From: Sporolactobacillus spathodeae
GTDB taxonomy: Bacteria > Bacillota > Bacilli > Bacillales > Sporolactobacillaceae
Length of the DNA: 64,000 nucleotides
Assembly: GCF_016908935.1 (NCBI RefSeq)
Contig: NZ_JAFBEV010000011.1
Span: 1-64,000, forward strand
Direction of reading: 5' to 3'
Part shown: positions 45,961 to 54,093 of the stretch, piece after piece
Numbering within the stretch: the first letter of the stretch is position 1
Layout: the number at the start of each line of letters is the position of its first letter
Translations under genes and position numbers: made by a program
Notes under the pieces: model-generated
Database searches by the model: none
What the model was told of the DNA's origin: nothing
What the model saw: the letters and a program-made list of their open reading frames with translations, nothing else

Positions 45961-47862
45961 GTGGAGTCAACAATGATTCATGTTCTGGCCGTTATCATTA
46001 TCGCCGCCGGTGCCTGGCTTTGTCTCTCTCATTTTGGTTTAATAAAACGGATTCTGATTGGCAAACCGATGGCCACAAAGGCTTTGGGTTCCAATAAAAA
46101 TCTTCTTTTCTGGCTGATCGCCTTGCCGGTGCTGTCCGCCGACTTGTATTCCTCGGTCGCTTATGGTCCTGAGGCTGGAATGGCTGAACTGGCGCCGCTC
46201 GGCGCATCGGCGAGATGGCTGCTTTTACCGATTACCGTTGCCTCTGTGGCGCTGCTCGCCACTCTGATCATATCTTATATCATGGGCGTGCTTGCCTATC
46301 CGGATGGCGGCGGTGCTTATGCGATTGCGAAGGACAATTTTAAGAATCCAATTTTGTCTGTGACAGCGTCTAGTGCGCTGCTCATTGATTATATTTTAAC
46401 AGTCGCCGTTTCCGTTTCTGCTGCTGTGGCGGCAATTGCATCGGCTTTTCCAACGATCAATCCCTATCGGACAACAATTGCGCTTGTCTGCGTACTTGTT
46501 CTGCTTTTGCTCAACCTGCGCGGGGCATCCGAGGCAGCAAAAATTTTGGCTTGGCCAACATTTTTGTTTATGGCTTGCATGCTTGCTGTCATTGTGTCGG
46601 GCTTTTTCAATGAACTCAAGTTTGGATTTATTCAGGCAGCGACGCCAAGCTTCGCAACTGTCCCTAAAGATTTAAGTACGCTTTTGGTTCTCAAGGCATT
46701 CAGCTCGTCTTGTTCAGCGTTGACCGGTATTGAAACAATCTCCAACTCAGTGCCACTGTTTCGCAAGCCGAAGCAGAAGAATGCGATAAAAACGTATCTC
46801 GCGCTTGGACTACTGGAAAGTGTGACGCTGCTCGGTATCGCTTGGCTATTTTATGTGCATGGGATCACTGTTCGCTCCGGGAGCACGATGCTGTCGCAGC
46901 TGACACAGATCTTGTTTGGCAACGGACCGGTTTATCAGGTGATAACCTGGGCAACCTTCGTTGTATTGATTTTGGCGGCGAATTCAACGTTTAACGGCTT
47001 TTCCCAATTGGCAGCAATTGTTGCATCGGACGGTTTCCTGCCGAGAAAATTGGCGCAGCGCGGCGATCGTCTGTCGTATTCGAACGGGTTGATTTCGCTG
47101 GCAACGCTCGCTAGTTTGTTGATTGTTTTTTTTCATGCAGAGACCAATGCCTTGATACCGCTTTATGCGATCGGTGTGTTTGTTTCGTTTACCATTGCCC
47201 AGACCGGACTTGTCCGCCGTTGGCATCGAATCAGAGGCGGGCATTGGAAAACGTATCTGGTCATCAATTCGATCGGCGGCGTGGTATCAGCTACTGTTGC
47301 CATTATTTTTGCTTTCACAAAATTTACAAGCGGTGCCTGGCTTGTCCTTATCATTCTGCCATTGTTTGCTTTGTTCTCGCTAAAAGTCCATCGTCATTAT
47401 CAGATGGTCGCCGCTCAGTTACGGATTGACCTGCACAAAGAACGGCCCGTCGCACATAAAGTGGTTTCAATTGTACTTCTATCCGGTATTCATCGCGTCG
47501 TCAATAACACACTTTCTTTTGCGAAGAGCATTGATACCAATGTGATGGCTGTTTACGTCGGTTTTGACGATACATCGATTGAAAAAATGCAGAAACAGTG
47601 GGAAGAGTGGGGGAATCCCTGCAAATTGATCGTGCTCAAGAGCCAGTATCGATCGCTAACCAATCCGATTGCCGCTTTTATTCAGCAAATCGAACAACAG
47701 GAAGGGCCAGATTGCTATATTCATATTCTGATGCCGCAATTCATTACAAAGGAAAGATGGCAGAACTTCCTGCACAATCAAAGCGCATTGATTCTGCGTA
47801 CATGGCTTTTTTTTCACAAAAATGTTGTGATCACGACCGTTCCGTTTCATCTATCTGAATGA
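45961..47862 (+). CDS. kimA: High-affinity potassium transporter KimA
   Basis: 633-residue APC-superfamily K+/H+ symporter. About 12 membrane helices, then a soluble C-terminal domain (about 480-633) that binds c-di-AMP in B. subtilis KimA. Clear orthologue: LYSSVAYGPEAG, YPDGGGAYAIAKDNF, LKAFSSSCSALTGIETISN, and the end MPQFITKERWQNFLHNQSAL. GTG at 45961 follows AAAGGTGA; a GTG nine bases earlier overlaps it. Control is double: riboswitch on mRNA and, by analogy, c-di-AMP on the protein. Confidence 0.95.
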   Translation: MESTMIHVLAVIIIAAGAWLCLSHFGLIKRILIGKPMATKALGSNKNLLFWLIALPVLSADLYSSVAYGPEAGMAELAPLGASARWLLLPITVASVALLATLIISYIMGVLAYPDGGGAYAIAKDNFKNPILSVTASSALLIDYILTVAVSVSAAVAAIASAFPTINPYRTTIALVCVLVLLLLNLRGASEAAKILAWPTFLFMACMLAVIVSGFFNELKFGFIQAATPSFATVPKDLSTLLVLKAFSSSCSALTGIETISNSVPLFRKPKQKNAIKTYLALGLLESVTLLGIAWLFYVHGITVRSGSTMLSQLTQILFGNGPVYQVITWATFVVLILAANSTFNGFSQLAAIVASDGFLPRKLAQRGDRLSYSNGLISLATLASLLIVFFHAETNALIPLYAIGVFVSFTIAQTGLVRRWHRIRGGHWKTYLVINSIGGVVSATVAIIFAFTKFTSGAWLVLIILPLFALFSLKVHRHYQMVAAQLRIDLHKERPVAHKVVSIVLLSGIHRVVNNTLSFAKSIDTNVMAVYVGFDDTSIEKMQKQWEEWGNPCKLIVLKSQYRSLTNPIAAFIQQIEQQEGPDCYIHILMPQFITKERWQNFLHNQSALILRTWLFFHKNVVITTVPFHLSE

Positions 47863-47888
47863 TCGTTTCGCAAAGTGGGGGCGTTTAA

Positions 47889-48599
47889 TTGAAAGCGTAT
47901 AAGGCTTTATTTTTTGACGTTGACGATACATTGCTTGATTTTCACGCCGCCGAAGAGGGTGCGCTGCATCTGCTCTTTGATGAGCAGGGGATACCGCTCA
48001 CAGCGGATATTCACGCGCAGTATCAGTCCTATAATCGTACCATCTGGCAAAAGATTGAAACTGGCGCCGCCGATCGTCAGACGCTGCTGAGTAACCGCTT
48101 TGCTGGCTTTTTTAATGCATTCGGCTTGAGCGTGGACGGACCTGCGCTCGAAGGACGTTATCAGCAGCTGCTCAGTGAAAGTCATCAGCTGATTGATGGC
48201 GCTTGGAACGTGCTGACTGCCTTGAAAAAAAGTTATCCGCTCTATATCGTCACCAACGGCGTTTCAAAGACGCAATATCGGCGTCTGCGCGACTCGCGGC
48301 TGGACACGTTGTTTGAAGCTATTTTTGTCTCCGAAGATGCTGGGGCTCAGAAACCAAGTGCGGAATTTTTTAATTATGTCTTTGATCAACTTGACCCTAT
48401 TCAACCGGAGCGCGGGTTAATCATTGGTGATTCCCTCAGTTCTGATATCCGCGGTGGCATCAATTCGGGGATGGACACGTGCTGGTTCAATCCAAACCAC
48501 CAAGCGCAAAATGCGGTTATCACACCGAGCTATGAGATTGATCAGCTCCGTGATCTGCTTCCTATCCTTAGCAAGCAGCCAATTCCACAAAGTAAATAA
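47889..48599 (+). CDS. HAD family phosphatase, YjjG/YfnB type
   Basis: 236 residues with all HAD motifs: FFDVDDTLLDF (nucleophile Asp), IVTNGVSKTQ, AGAQKPSAEFF (Lys) and IGDSLSSDIRGG. The YjjG family dephosphorylates non-canonical pyrimidine nucleotides. TTG start 26 bp after kimA, with GTGGGGG before it, so likely cotranscribed. Confidence 0.88.
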   Translation: MKAYKALFFDVDDTLLDFHAAEEGALHLLFDEQGIPLTADIHAQYQSYNRTIWQKIETGAADRQTLLSNRFAGFFNAFGLSVDGPALEGRYQQLLSESHQLIDGAWNVLTALKKSYPLYIVTNGVSKTQYRRLRDSRLDTLFEAIFVSEDAGAQKPSAEFFNYVFDQLDPIQPERGLIIGDSLSSDIRGGINSGMDTCWFNPNHQAQNAVITPSYEIDQLRDLLPILSKQPIPQSK

Positions 48600-48662
48600 T
48601 AACGAAACCGTGTGGGAAAGTTGTCTTTTTTCTCTAATGATGCATCGATGAAAGACAAAAAA

Positions 48663-48701
48663 TAAAAGGAGACAAACGATTCAAACGTCTGTCTCCTTTT
48701 A
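48663..48701. terminator. Bidirectional terminator
   Basis: 12-bp stem TAAAAGGAGACA / TGTCTCCTTTTA, with A- and T-rich flanks, between the HAD gene and convergent bioY. Confidence 0.85.
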
Positions 48702-48743
48702 TTACACTTGGCTACGCTCAATAATTCTAATGCTTGAATGAGC

Positions 48744-49310
48744 TTAAGCAGCTGTCTCTACCTTGGACGCATGGAGCAGGCCAAGCTTTTCCAAACGGCG
48801 GCGCACGACAATACCGACCCAGCTGGCAAGCGCGGCTTTAATTAAGCCGACAAGTATGAAAGGGTAAGCACCGAGAGCAAGCGCTTTTGTCCAGGATAGA
48901 TCAGCTATCAGCTTCAACTGAATAGTACCGATAACAAGAGTCACAATCATCCCGATGATGTTTGCCACAAGCGCCATCGGCAGATTGAATTTTGTCCGTT
49001 CTAGAATCCATCCGGTGACAAAGGCAGTCACGATAAAGCCGATAATATAACCACCGGAGGGTCCGATGATGACGCCGAAACCGCCGCTCATGCCGGAGAA
49101 GACGGGAAGCCCGACTGCGCCGAGCAGCGCGTAGACAAGCATTGATAATGTGCCATAGCGGCTGCCTAAAATCGTTGCCGTCAAAGCGACAGCAAAAGTC
49201 TGACCGGTTATTGGAACCACAGGCAGCGGAATTGTCACTTGAGCGAGAATTGCTGTAATCGCTGCAAAAAGCGCACAGAGAACGAGATTTTTGATTTTTG
49301 AATGATTCAT
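48744..49310 (-). CDS. bioY: Biotin ECF transporter substrate-binding protein BioY
   Basis: 188 residues with six membrane helices. S-component that captures biotin; family segments are ITAILAQVTIPLPVVPITGQ, TFAVALTATILGSRYGTLSM, FGVIIGPSGGYIIGF. The gene has a BirA operator upstream, so it should be induced when biotin is scarce. The energising EcfAAT genes are elsewhere. Confidence 0.95.
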   Translation of the reverse strand: MNHSKIKNLVLCALFAAITAILAQVTIPLPVVPITGQTFAVALTATILGSRYGTLSMLVYALLGAVGLPVFSGMSGGFGVIIGPSGGYIIGFIVTAFVTGWILERTKFNLPMALVANIIGMIVTLVIGTIQLKLIADLSWTKALALGAYPFILVGLIKAALASWVGIVVRRRLEKLGLLHASKVETAA

Positions 49311-49328
49311 GAAAGATGGCCTCCATAT

Positions 49329-49359
49329 ATGTTAACTTAAACAAAATATAGGTTAACAT
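49329..49359 (-). promoter_or_regulatory. BirA operator of bioY
   Basis: ATGTTAAC (49329-49336), 15 bp, GTTAACAT (49352-49359): a perfect inverted repeat matching the BirA site of Firmicutes. It stands 19 bp upstream of the bioY start. Confidence 0.9.
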
Positions 49360-49415
49360 ATAAAACGTGAATACGCCATCTTTTTATACGCGAATGGACG
49401 AGATTTACGCAAAAA

Positions 49416-49545
49416 ATCGAATGAAACGCTCTGGCCCTTGTGAGAGCAGCGTGCCAGACGATCCGTGCGGCGCCCGCGGCAAGCGAGCAGCCGAAGCGTA
49501 ATATTATAATAAAGACTCAGCAAAGCCAATTTTATCTCAAATAGT
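49416..49545. repeat. Degenerate structured repeat
   Basis: Retains AGCGTGCCAGAC and GCGCCCGCGGCAAGCGAGCA with tail AAAGACTCAGCAAAGCC, but the middle part is lost and the left arm is mutated. Confidence 0.6.
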
Positions 49546-49588
49546 TTGTCTAGAAACTTGCGAAAAGGAAAGTAACGTTTTATTATAT

Positions 49589-49609
49589 AAAACGTAAAGA
49601 TTACGATTT
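49589..49609 (+). promoter_or_regulatory. Zur box
   Basis: AAAACGTAAA-G-ATTACGATTT differs at only two positions from the B. subtilis Zur 7-1-7 type site. An overlapping near-palindrome ACGTTTTA...TAAAACGT lies at 49575-49595. The gene start is 27 bp downstream. Confidence 0.75.
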
Positions 49610-49635
49610 ACATAGAGAGCACCTGGAGGAGAACT

Positions 49636-50553
49636 ATGAAAAATGACAACAAGGTGATTCGCCTATCCCTTTTGATTCTCAGCCTTTGCCTGATACTTAG
49701 CACGCTTGCGGCCTGCAGCTCGGTTACAGGGAAAAGGACAAACGGAAAAATTCAGGTCGTGGCTGCTGAAGATTTCTATGGAGAAGCGGCTCAAGCAGTC
49801 GGCGGGAAATATGTTCAGGTCACCTCCATCATCAATCGCCCAAGCATGGATCCACATGACTATGAACCGACAAGTGCGACAGCACGAGCCGTCAGTGCTG
49901 CACAGGTCATTGTTTTCAATGGCATCGGTTATGATGGATGGATGGAGAATCTCGTGACCAGTAATAGCGGCAAGAAACGGGTCATACGCGTCGGTGAGGA
50001 CTTGATGCACCGAAAAGATGGTGATAACGAGCATCTTTGGTATCAACCGGAAACGATGCCCATTCTTGCTCGAAAACTAGCTGCTGAATTCGCGGCTATT
50101 GCTCCGAAACACGCAGCCTATTTCCAACAAAAAGCTGCCGCTTACATCGATGAGATAAAACCGGTTCGCGAAAAAGTGGCTGCTTTGAAGAATAAATCAC
50201 GCGATCAGAAAGTCGATGTTTCCGAGCCTGTTTTCGATTATATGCTTCAGGCAATGGGTTACACTGTAGCCAATAATCATTTTGAACGCGCCGTCGAACA
50301 CGAAACCGATCCTTCCCCGAAGGATATATTGCTCATGCAGCGAGATATCAAAAAACATCGGATTGCTTTTTTTGTCAGCAATAGCCAAGAAATCAGTCCG
50401 ACAGTCAAAACGATGATGACTTTAGCTGAAAAGTATCACGTCCCAGTTGTGAAAGTTACCGAAACACTTCCATCAGGTAAAGATTATAAAACATGGATGT
50501 TGGGCCAATTAAAGCAGATCCAGTTGACTCAGAAATTGCATTCTGCCAAATGA
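49636..50553 (+). CDS. Zinc/manganese ABC transporter substrate-binding lipoprotein
   Basis: 305 residues; ZnuA/AdcA-like cluster A-I metal-binding protein. Signal peptide with lipobox STLAACSS (Cys about 27). Metal ligands are likely in MDPHDYEPTS, DNEHLWYQPETM and NNHFERAVEHETDPSP. No ABC ATPase or permease gene is adjacent, so it works with partners elsewhere. The Zur box upstream points to zinc. CTGGAGGAG precedes ATG. Confidence 0.9.
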   Translation: MKNDNKVIRLSLLILSLCLILSTLAACSSVTGKRTNGKIQVVAAEDFYGEAAQAVGGKYVQVTSIINRPSMDPHDYEPTSATARAVSAAQVIVFNGIGYDGWMENLVTSNSGKKRVIRVGEDLMHRKDGDNEHLWYQPETMPILARKLAAEFAAIAPKHAAYFQQKAAAYIDEIKPVREKVAALKNKSRDQKVDVSEPVFDYMLQAMGYTVANNHFERAVEHETDPSPKDILLMQRDIKKHRIAFFVSNSQEISPTVKTMMTLAEKYHVPVVKVTETLPSGKDYKTWMLGQLKQIQLTQKLHSAK

Positions 50554-50614
50554 AAAATCAATCGATTGAAAAGCGCTTAAGCTTGATTATCTAGTCAAGC
50601 GTTGATCTGAGGGC

Positions 50615-50638
50615 AAAAAAAAATCCCCTCATGGGGAA
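50615..50638 (-). terminator. Terminator of the YolD operon
   Basis: On the minus strand, TTCCCC-ATG-A-GGGGA followed by nine Ts, directly after the last stop codon of the operon (50639). Confidence 0.8.
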
Positions 50639-50800
50639 TCAGTCACGCATGCTGAATTGCTCAACATCCGCGCGGGACAACGCAAAAGACTTACCGCGCT
50701 GAGCATATAAGCGAATGTGTCCACTGATAATTAGCTGCAAAACTTCTTGTTTCTCGCCACCGATGAGAGACGCGGCTTCTTCCATACTGATTAAATCCAA
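50639..50800 (-). CDS. Small excisionase-like DNA-binding protein
   Basis: 53 residues, TTG start at 50800 with AAGGAG ten bases before (an internal ATG at 50785 has none). The sequence ISMEEAASLIGGEKQEVLQL followed by GHIRLYAQRGKSFALSRADV fits the MerR/excisionase (HTH_17) pattern: helix-turn-helix, then a short wing. It is the last of three genes in an SOS-type operon. Confidence 0.65.
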   Translation of the reverse strand: MDLISMEEAASLIGGEKQEVLQLIISGHIRLYAQRGKSFALSRADVEQFSMRD

Positions 50801-50814
50801 TACATCTGCACTCC

Positions 50815-51153
50815 TTACCCAATGCTAATGATGTCCTGAAAGGGAACTGCCCAACTGAACCCAAACGCATCATTAATCACTATCTCTCCTATTATCGGAT
50901 CGATCTTGTCAATTGTACACTTTTTTTGTCGAATCGATCCACTATGATAATAAGAAAGCGTAACAAAACAGTGTTTGACGACGGCCTCATTCAGCTGACG
51001 ACCGATTGCGTCAAGCGTCTGCTCGTCAAGAAGTGGCCGCTCGATCTGAGAGGCGCGCGCTTGTTGGGCGCGCAAGGCATCCACATGCTCTGGTAGCATC
51101 ATCCGGCTAGATTCCCAACGGATATTGGATCCTGGCGTCAGTTTGTTCATCAC
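50815..51153 (-). CDS. YolD-like family protein
   Basis: 112 residues. YolD motifs: LTPGSNIRWESSRMMLPEHV, then the beta-rich half YYHSGSIRQKKCTIDKIDPI and ending VPFQDIISI. YolD proteins usually accompany the Y-family polymerase UvrX in LexA-controlled operons; no such polymerase is present here. The start overlaps the stop of the upstream 56-residue gene. Confidence 0.88.
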   Translation of the reverse strand: MMNKLTPGSNIRWESSRMMLPEHVDALRAQQARASQIERPLLDEQTLDAIGRQLNEAVVKHCFVTLSYYHSGSIRQKKCTIDKIDPIIGEIVINDAFGFSWAVPFQDIISIG

Positions 51154-51320
51154 AGGCCACCTTCTGTTTTAGAAAGATGTTTCAGTTTGTCGATAGCCTG
51201 TTCAATTTCTTCCTTGCTGTGCCCCGTCCGCTGCTCGAGATCGTCAAGAGCTGTGATGCGCTGCATCAGCCGATCATTTAGAATGATTTGCTTCAGTTTT
51301 CTTTCAAAGTCGGAAAGCAC
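51150..51320 (-). CDS. Small hypothetical protein of the YolD operon
   Basis: 56 residues from GTG at 51320, preceded by AAAGGAG; a longer reading to 51449 would cross the promoter and LexA box. Helical and charged (LSDFERKLKQIILNDRLMQR). It is the first gene of the operon and overlaps yolD by four bases. No family is recognised. Confidence 0.65.
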   Translation of the reverse strand: MLSDFERKLKQIILNDRLMQRITALDDLEQRTGHSKEEIEQAIDKLKHLSKTEGGL

Positions 51321-51342
51321 GTCATCATCTCCTTTACCTTCT

Positions 51343-51395
51343 ATTATACACGAACATTTGTTCCTTATCCAGAAGGAAGAACGAACGCATGTTCT
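51343..51395 (-). promoter_or_regulatory. Promoter with two LexA (SOS) boxes
   Basis: CGAAC-ATTT-GTTCC (51351-51364) and CGAAC-GCAT-GTTCT (51382-51395) each match the Bacillus SOS box CGAAC-N4-GTTCG at nine of its ten defined bases. Their centres are 31 bp apart. The minus-strand -10 TATAAT is at 51343-51348, so LexA would cover the promoter. Confidence 0.8.
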
Positions 51396-51456
51396 TGATT
51401 GGGAGAAAACCCTGTTGCTTACGCGCGGAGACAGCAATGAGCCACTCATGCAAAAA

Positions 51457-51490
51457 TAATAAAAAGGATGTCTTAATCTAAGACATCCTT
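51457..51490 (-). terminator. Terminator of the SDR gene
   Basis: Perfect 12-bp stem AAGGATGTCTTA / TAAGACATCCTT with a 3-base loop. On the minus strand it is followed by TTTATTATT, 15 bp past the SDR stop. Confidence 0.85.
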
Positions 51491-51504
51491 GATTTTCATA
51501 CGCT

Positions 51505-52278
51505 TTATTTCTCTTTTAGAAAGGAGCGGGTAGCGGCAAGTAAGATAAAAACGGGAAGTACCTTACTAATGATGCGGAAACTGGAAGCAAATGGGCCATA
51601 CGTTGAGACGGGCTTTCCTTGACGGCTATCTCTGAGCGCATGTTCTGCCTCTTTTTCCGGACTGCTTTTTGGCAGCTTGTCCATAAACCAGCCTTTGTTT
51701 GACGGACCGGCTATACCAAGAAATTCCGTGGCAACAGGTCCTGGACAAACTGCCGTCACAGCGATTTTTCGTGGACGTAATTCCTCATTGAGCGCGCGGC
51801 TGTAAGAGAGGACATACGCTTTAGTCGCTGCGTAGATACCGAAGAGTGGCTGAGGTGCGAAGGCCGCCGAGGAGGCCACCAAAACAATTCGTCCGCCGAC
51901 AGGGATATAAGGCAGCGATAGGCTGGTGATTGCAGTCAGTGCTTCGCAGTTCAAGCGAATCATACCCGTTTCTTCATCCAGAGGCAGCGAACCGATTTTG
52001 CCGTATTTCCCATAGCCGGCTGCGTTGACCAATAATTGGATATACGGCTTGTCCGCCTCTAACGTATTTTTTAACATCTCGATACTCTCCGGGTCAGTTA
52101 GGTCGATCGGAAAGACTTTTGTGTGGACAATCAGTTGCTGTGCCAATTCATTGAGCCGATCCGCTCTTCTTGAAATGATCCAGACCTCATCAATATCGGC
52201 GTAGATCCTATCGATTTCTTTAACGATTTCCCGGCCGATGCCTGAGGAAGCACCTGTCACCAGTGCGATACGCTTCAT
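51505..52278 (-). CDS. Short-chain dehydrogenase/reductase
   Basis: 257 residues from ATG at 52278, which follows GGAGGG. Classical SDR: cofactor motif TGASSGIG, NAAGYGKYG, and the active-site YAATKAYVLSYS (Tyr-x3-Lys), with PGPVATEF. A hydrophobic C-terminal stretch (VLPVFILLAATRSFL) suggests membrane attachment. Substrate unknown; closest remembered relative is YqjQ-like. Confidence 0.9.
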   Translation of the reverse strand: MKRIALVTGASSGIGREIVKEIDRIYADIDEVWIISRRADRLNELAQQLIVHTKVFPIDLTDPESIEMLKNTLEADKPYIQLLVNAAGYGKYGKIGSLPLDEETGMIRLNCEALTAITSLSLPYIPVGGRIVLVASSAAFAPQPLFGIYAATKAYVLSYSRALNEELRPRKIAVTAVCPGPVATEFLGIAGPSNKGWFMDKLPKSSPEKEAEHALRDSRQGKPVSTYGPFASSFRIISKVLPVFILLAATRSFLKEK

Positions 52279-52528
52279 GAACATCCCTCCTGAGTGCGGC
52301 GTTATTTTTTTTCTCAAAAAATAAGAATGTATCAGATTTTGCGCATGAATGAGCAGAATCCCAATCAAATGAAGTGATAGGACAGATTCTCATTAAATTG
52401 TACCGCGACTTGCTAGGCATCACAAATTTAATCATCGATAAGAATATCGTTTTCCGAGAATAAATCTTTGCTTCCCTTCTGGTTTCGGCGATAGACTAAA
52501 GGTATTCTTAAGAGAGAGGGGCATTCGT

Positions 52529-53173
52529 GTGACGTATCTTTACCATATAAAACGCCCGGAAACTGTCACTGAGGAGACACCGATCCTGGTCACCTTGCAT
52601 GGCATGGGATCGAATTATCACGATTTGTCAGCCATTGCCGGAAAACAATCGGCAGATTATATTCAAATTGATGTTCAAGGCAATCGTCCTTGGCAATCCG
52701 GTTATACCTATTATGTTCCGAATTTCTCATCGGTTCCCGAAGAGCACGTGATCCTTGAGACATTAGACGCGTTAATGCAATTTCTCAAAGAAACTTATCA
52801 AAAAGAGAAACTTTCCGAAAACCAGCCACTTTATTTCCTCGGGTTCAGTCAAGGCGCCATTCTCAGTTTGTGTCTTGGTATCCTTTATCCGCAACGTGTC
52901 AGCGGCGCTGTGATTTTAAGCGGGCGTTTGCCGCAATTTGTGACGGAAAAGCTGGATCAAACTTCGGCAAAGCCTTCATTTTTTATCGGACAGGGGCAAT
53001 TCGATCCGCTTTTTCCTCTGCCAATTGGGCGTGCACTGCATCAATTTCTGACGGAGAATGGTTATGCAACGTTCTATCACGAGTATGCAACCAGCCACGG
53101 CGTCAATGGGGAAGAACTAGTAGCTGTGCAGCAGTGGCTAACATCTGCGTTTAATGGAAAACTTCAGTCTTGA
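52529..53173 (+). CDS. Alpha/beta hydrolase (carboxylesterase/phospholipase type)
   Basis: 214 residues, GTG start. Catalytic triad can be assigned: nucleophile Ser in LGFSQGAIL, Asp in GQFDPLFPL, His in ATSHGVNGEE. Oxyanion part is VTLHGMGSNYHDL. Belongs to the Abhydrolase_2 group of small esterases; the substrate is unknown. Its own terminator follows. Confidence 0.88.
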   Translation: MTYLYHIKRPETVTEETPILVTLHGMGSNYHDLSAIAGKQSADYIQIDVQGNRPWQSGYTYYVPNFSSVPEEHVILETLDALMQFLKETYQKEKLSENQPLYFLGFSQGAILSLCLGILYPQRVSGAVILSGRLPQFVTEKLDQTSAKPSFFIGQGQFDPLFPLPIGRALHQFLTENGYATFYHEYATSHGVNGEELVAVQQWLTSAFNGKLQS

Positions 53174-53192
53174 AAAAAATGACGGATTAAAA

Positions 53193-53225
53193 CCTGCACG
53201 TCTCCTAGAGACGCGCAGGTTTTTT
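53193..53225 (+). terminator. Esterase gene terminator
   Basis: 12-bp stem CCTGCACGTCTC / GAGACGCGCAGG with one mismatch, CTA loop, then six Ts. Confidence 0.85.
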
Positions 53226-53238
53226 CACATTTTCGCCC

Positions 53239-53267
53239 TTGGGCGGTCCGCAGTCAAATGCTATAAT
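53239..53267 (+). promoter_or_regulatory. Promoter of the MarR gene
   Basis: TTGGGC (53239-53244), 17 bp, TATAAT (53262-53267). Confidence 0.6.
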
Positions 53268-53325
53268 CAGGTTGCTGATTTCAAGTATTTTGGCGGAGAA
53301 CCCGCTCAGGGAGTGCGTTGGTTGC

Positions 53326-53793
53326 ATGGATGAACAAATAATCAAGGAGATCACTCAAAATTATTACCGAATTTTGGATTTAGACAGCTCGGATGACAAA
53401 GAAAAAGTTTGGATGGCACGCCGTTTCTCAGGTAATATTAGCGGACTGACGACACTTTGTTATCATATGATTGATCTGATCTGGCGTCATCCAGGGACCA
53501 ATGGGAAAACGATTTGTGAACATTCAGACGTCTTACAGGGTACCGTATCTAAAGTGATCAGCCGTCTCATAAGAGTAGGACTTGTGACGGTTCAGACGGG
53601 AGAAAAAGACAGAAGAGACCGCTATTACAGTTTAACGGCTTTAGGAGAGGAACTGGCTCAGATTCATGCGGCGATGCATCAATTGAAAGATAAAAAAATA
53701 GAAGCGATTCTGACCCAATTCAATGCAGCTGAACGCGATACAATTGCTGCATTTGTGAAAAAGATGCTCGAATTGGAGCAAAGTGCTTTATGA
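53326..53793 (+). CDS. MarR family transcriptional regulator
   Basis: 155 residues from ATG at 53326 (AGGGAG twelve bases before). Winged helix: NGKTICEHSDVLQGTVSKVI, then RLIRVGLVTVQTGEKDRRDR (wing with D-x-R-x4-LT pattern). Dimerisation helices flank it. It is single; the DoxX gene lies 300 bp downstream, so DoxX may be a target. Confidence 0.9.
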   Translation: MDEQIIKEITQNYYRILDLDSSDDKEKVWMARRFSGNISGLTTLCYHMIDLIWRHPGTNGKTICEHSDVLQGTVSKVISRLIRVGLVTVQTGEKDRRDRYYSLTALGEELAQIHAAMHQLKDKKIEAILTQFNAAERDTIAAFVKKMLELEQSAL

Positions 53794-53823
53794 AAACGGT
53801 AACTGCCAAATGTGACGAAACAA

Positions 53824-53837
53824 TGAAAACGTTTTAA
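53824..53837 (+). promoter_or_regulatory. cre-like site 1
   Basis: TGAAAACGTTTTAA agrees with TGWAANCGNTNWCA at all defined positions but one, just after the MarR gene. Confidence 0.4.
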
Positions 53838-53955
53838 AATGATGCCAAAAAACGGTAAATAATCAGGATCGGATATTGTAGGGCTATTGAAAAAGGATTA
53901 ATATGATTGTGCAAGATATATTCCGCGGAATGTAATGTGTCTCGCACAGAGAAAG

Positions 53956-53971
53956 TTAAGAAGCTTTTAAG
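53956..53971 (+). promoter_or_regulatory. TTAAG direct repeat without a clear -10
   Basis: TTAAG-AAGCTT-TTAAG has the same 11-bp period as the sites at 31036, 32821 and 61875, but position +26 reads CAACCT, not a -10. It may be a decayed or chance site. The rest of 53838-54020 is A/T-rich with nothing else recognised. Confidence 0.35.
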
Positions 53972-54020
53972 TTTTTTCATGCAACCTCTTTCGTAAATCA
54001 GTCGTTCCTGCACATATTTT

Positions 54021-54034
54021 GGAAAACGTTATCA
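54021..54034 (+). promoter_or_regulatory. cre-like site 2, upstream of doxX
   Basis: GGAAAACGTTATCA matches the CcpA consensus at all defined positions but the first, 60 bp before the DoxX start. Confidence 0.45.
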
Positions 54035-54093
54035 AAACAGTGATTTAAAAACGGAAAATGTACCCGTTACACACTTTTGGGGGAGGAATTATC

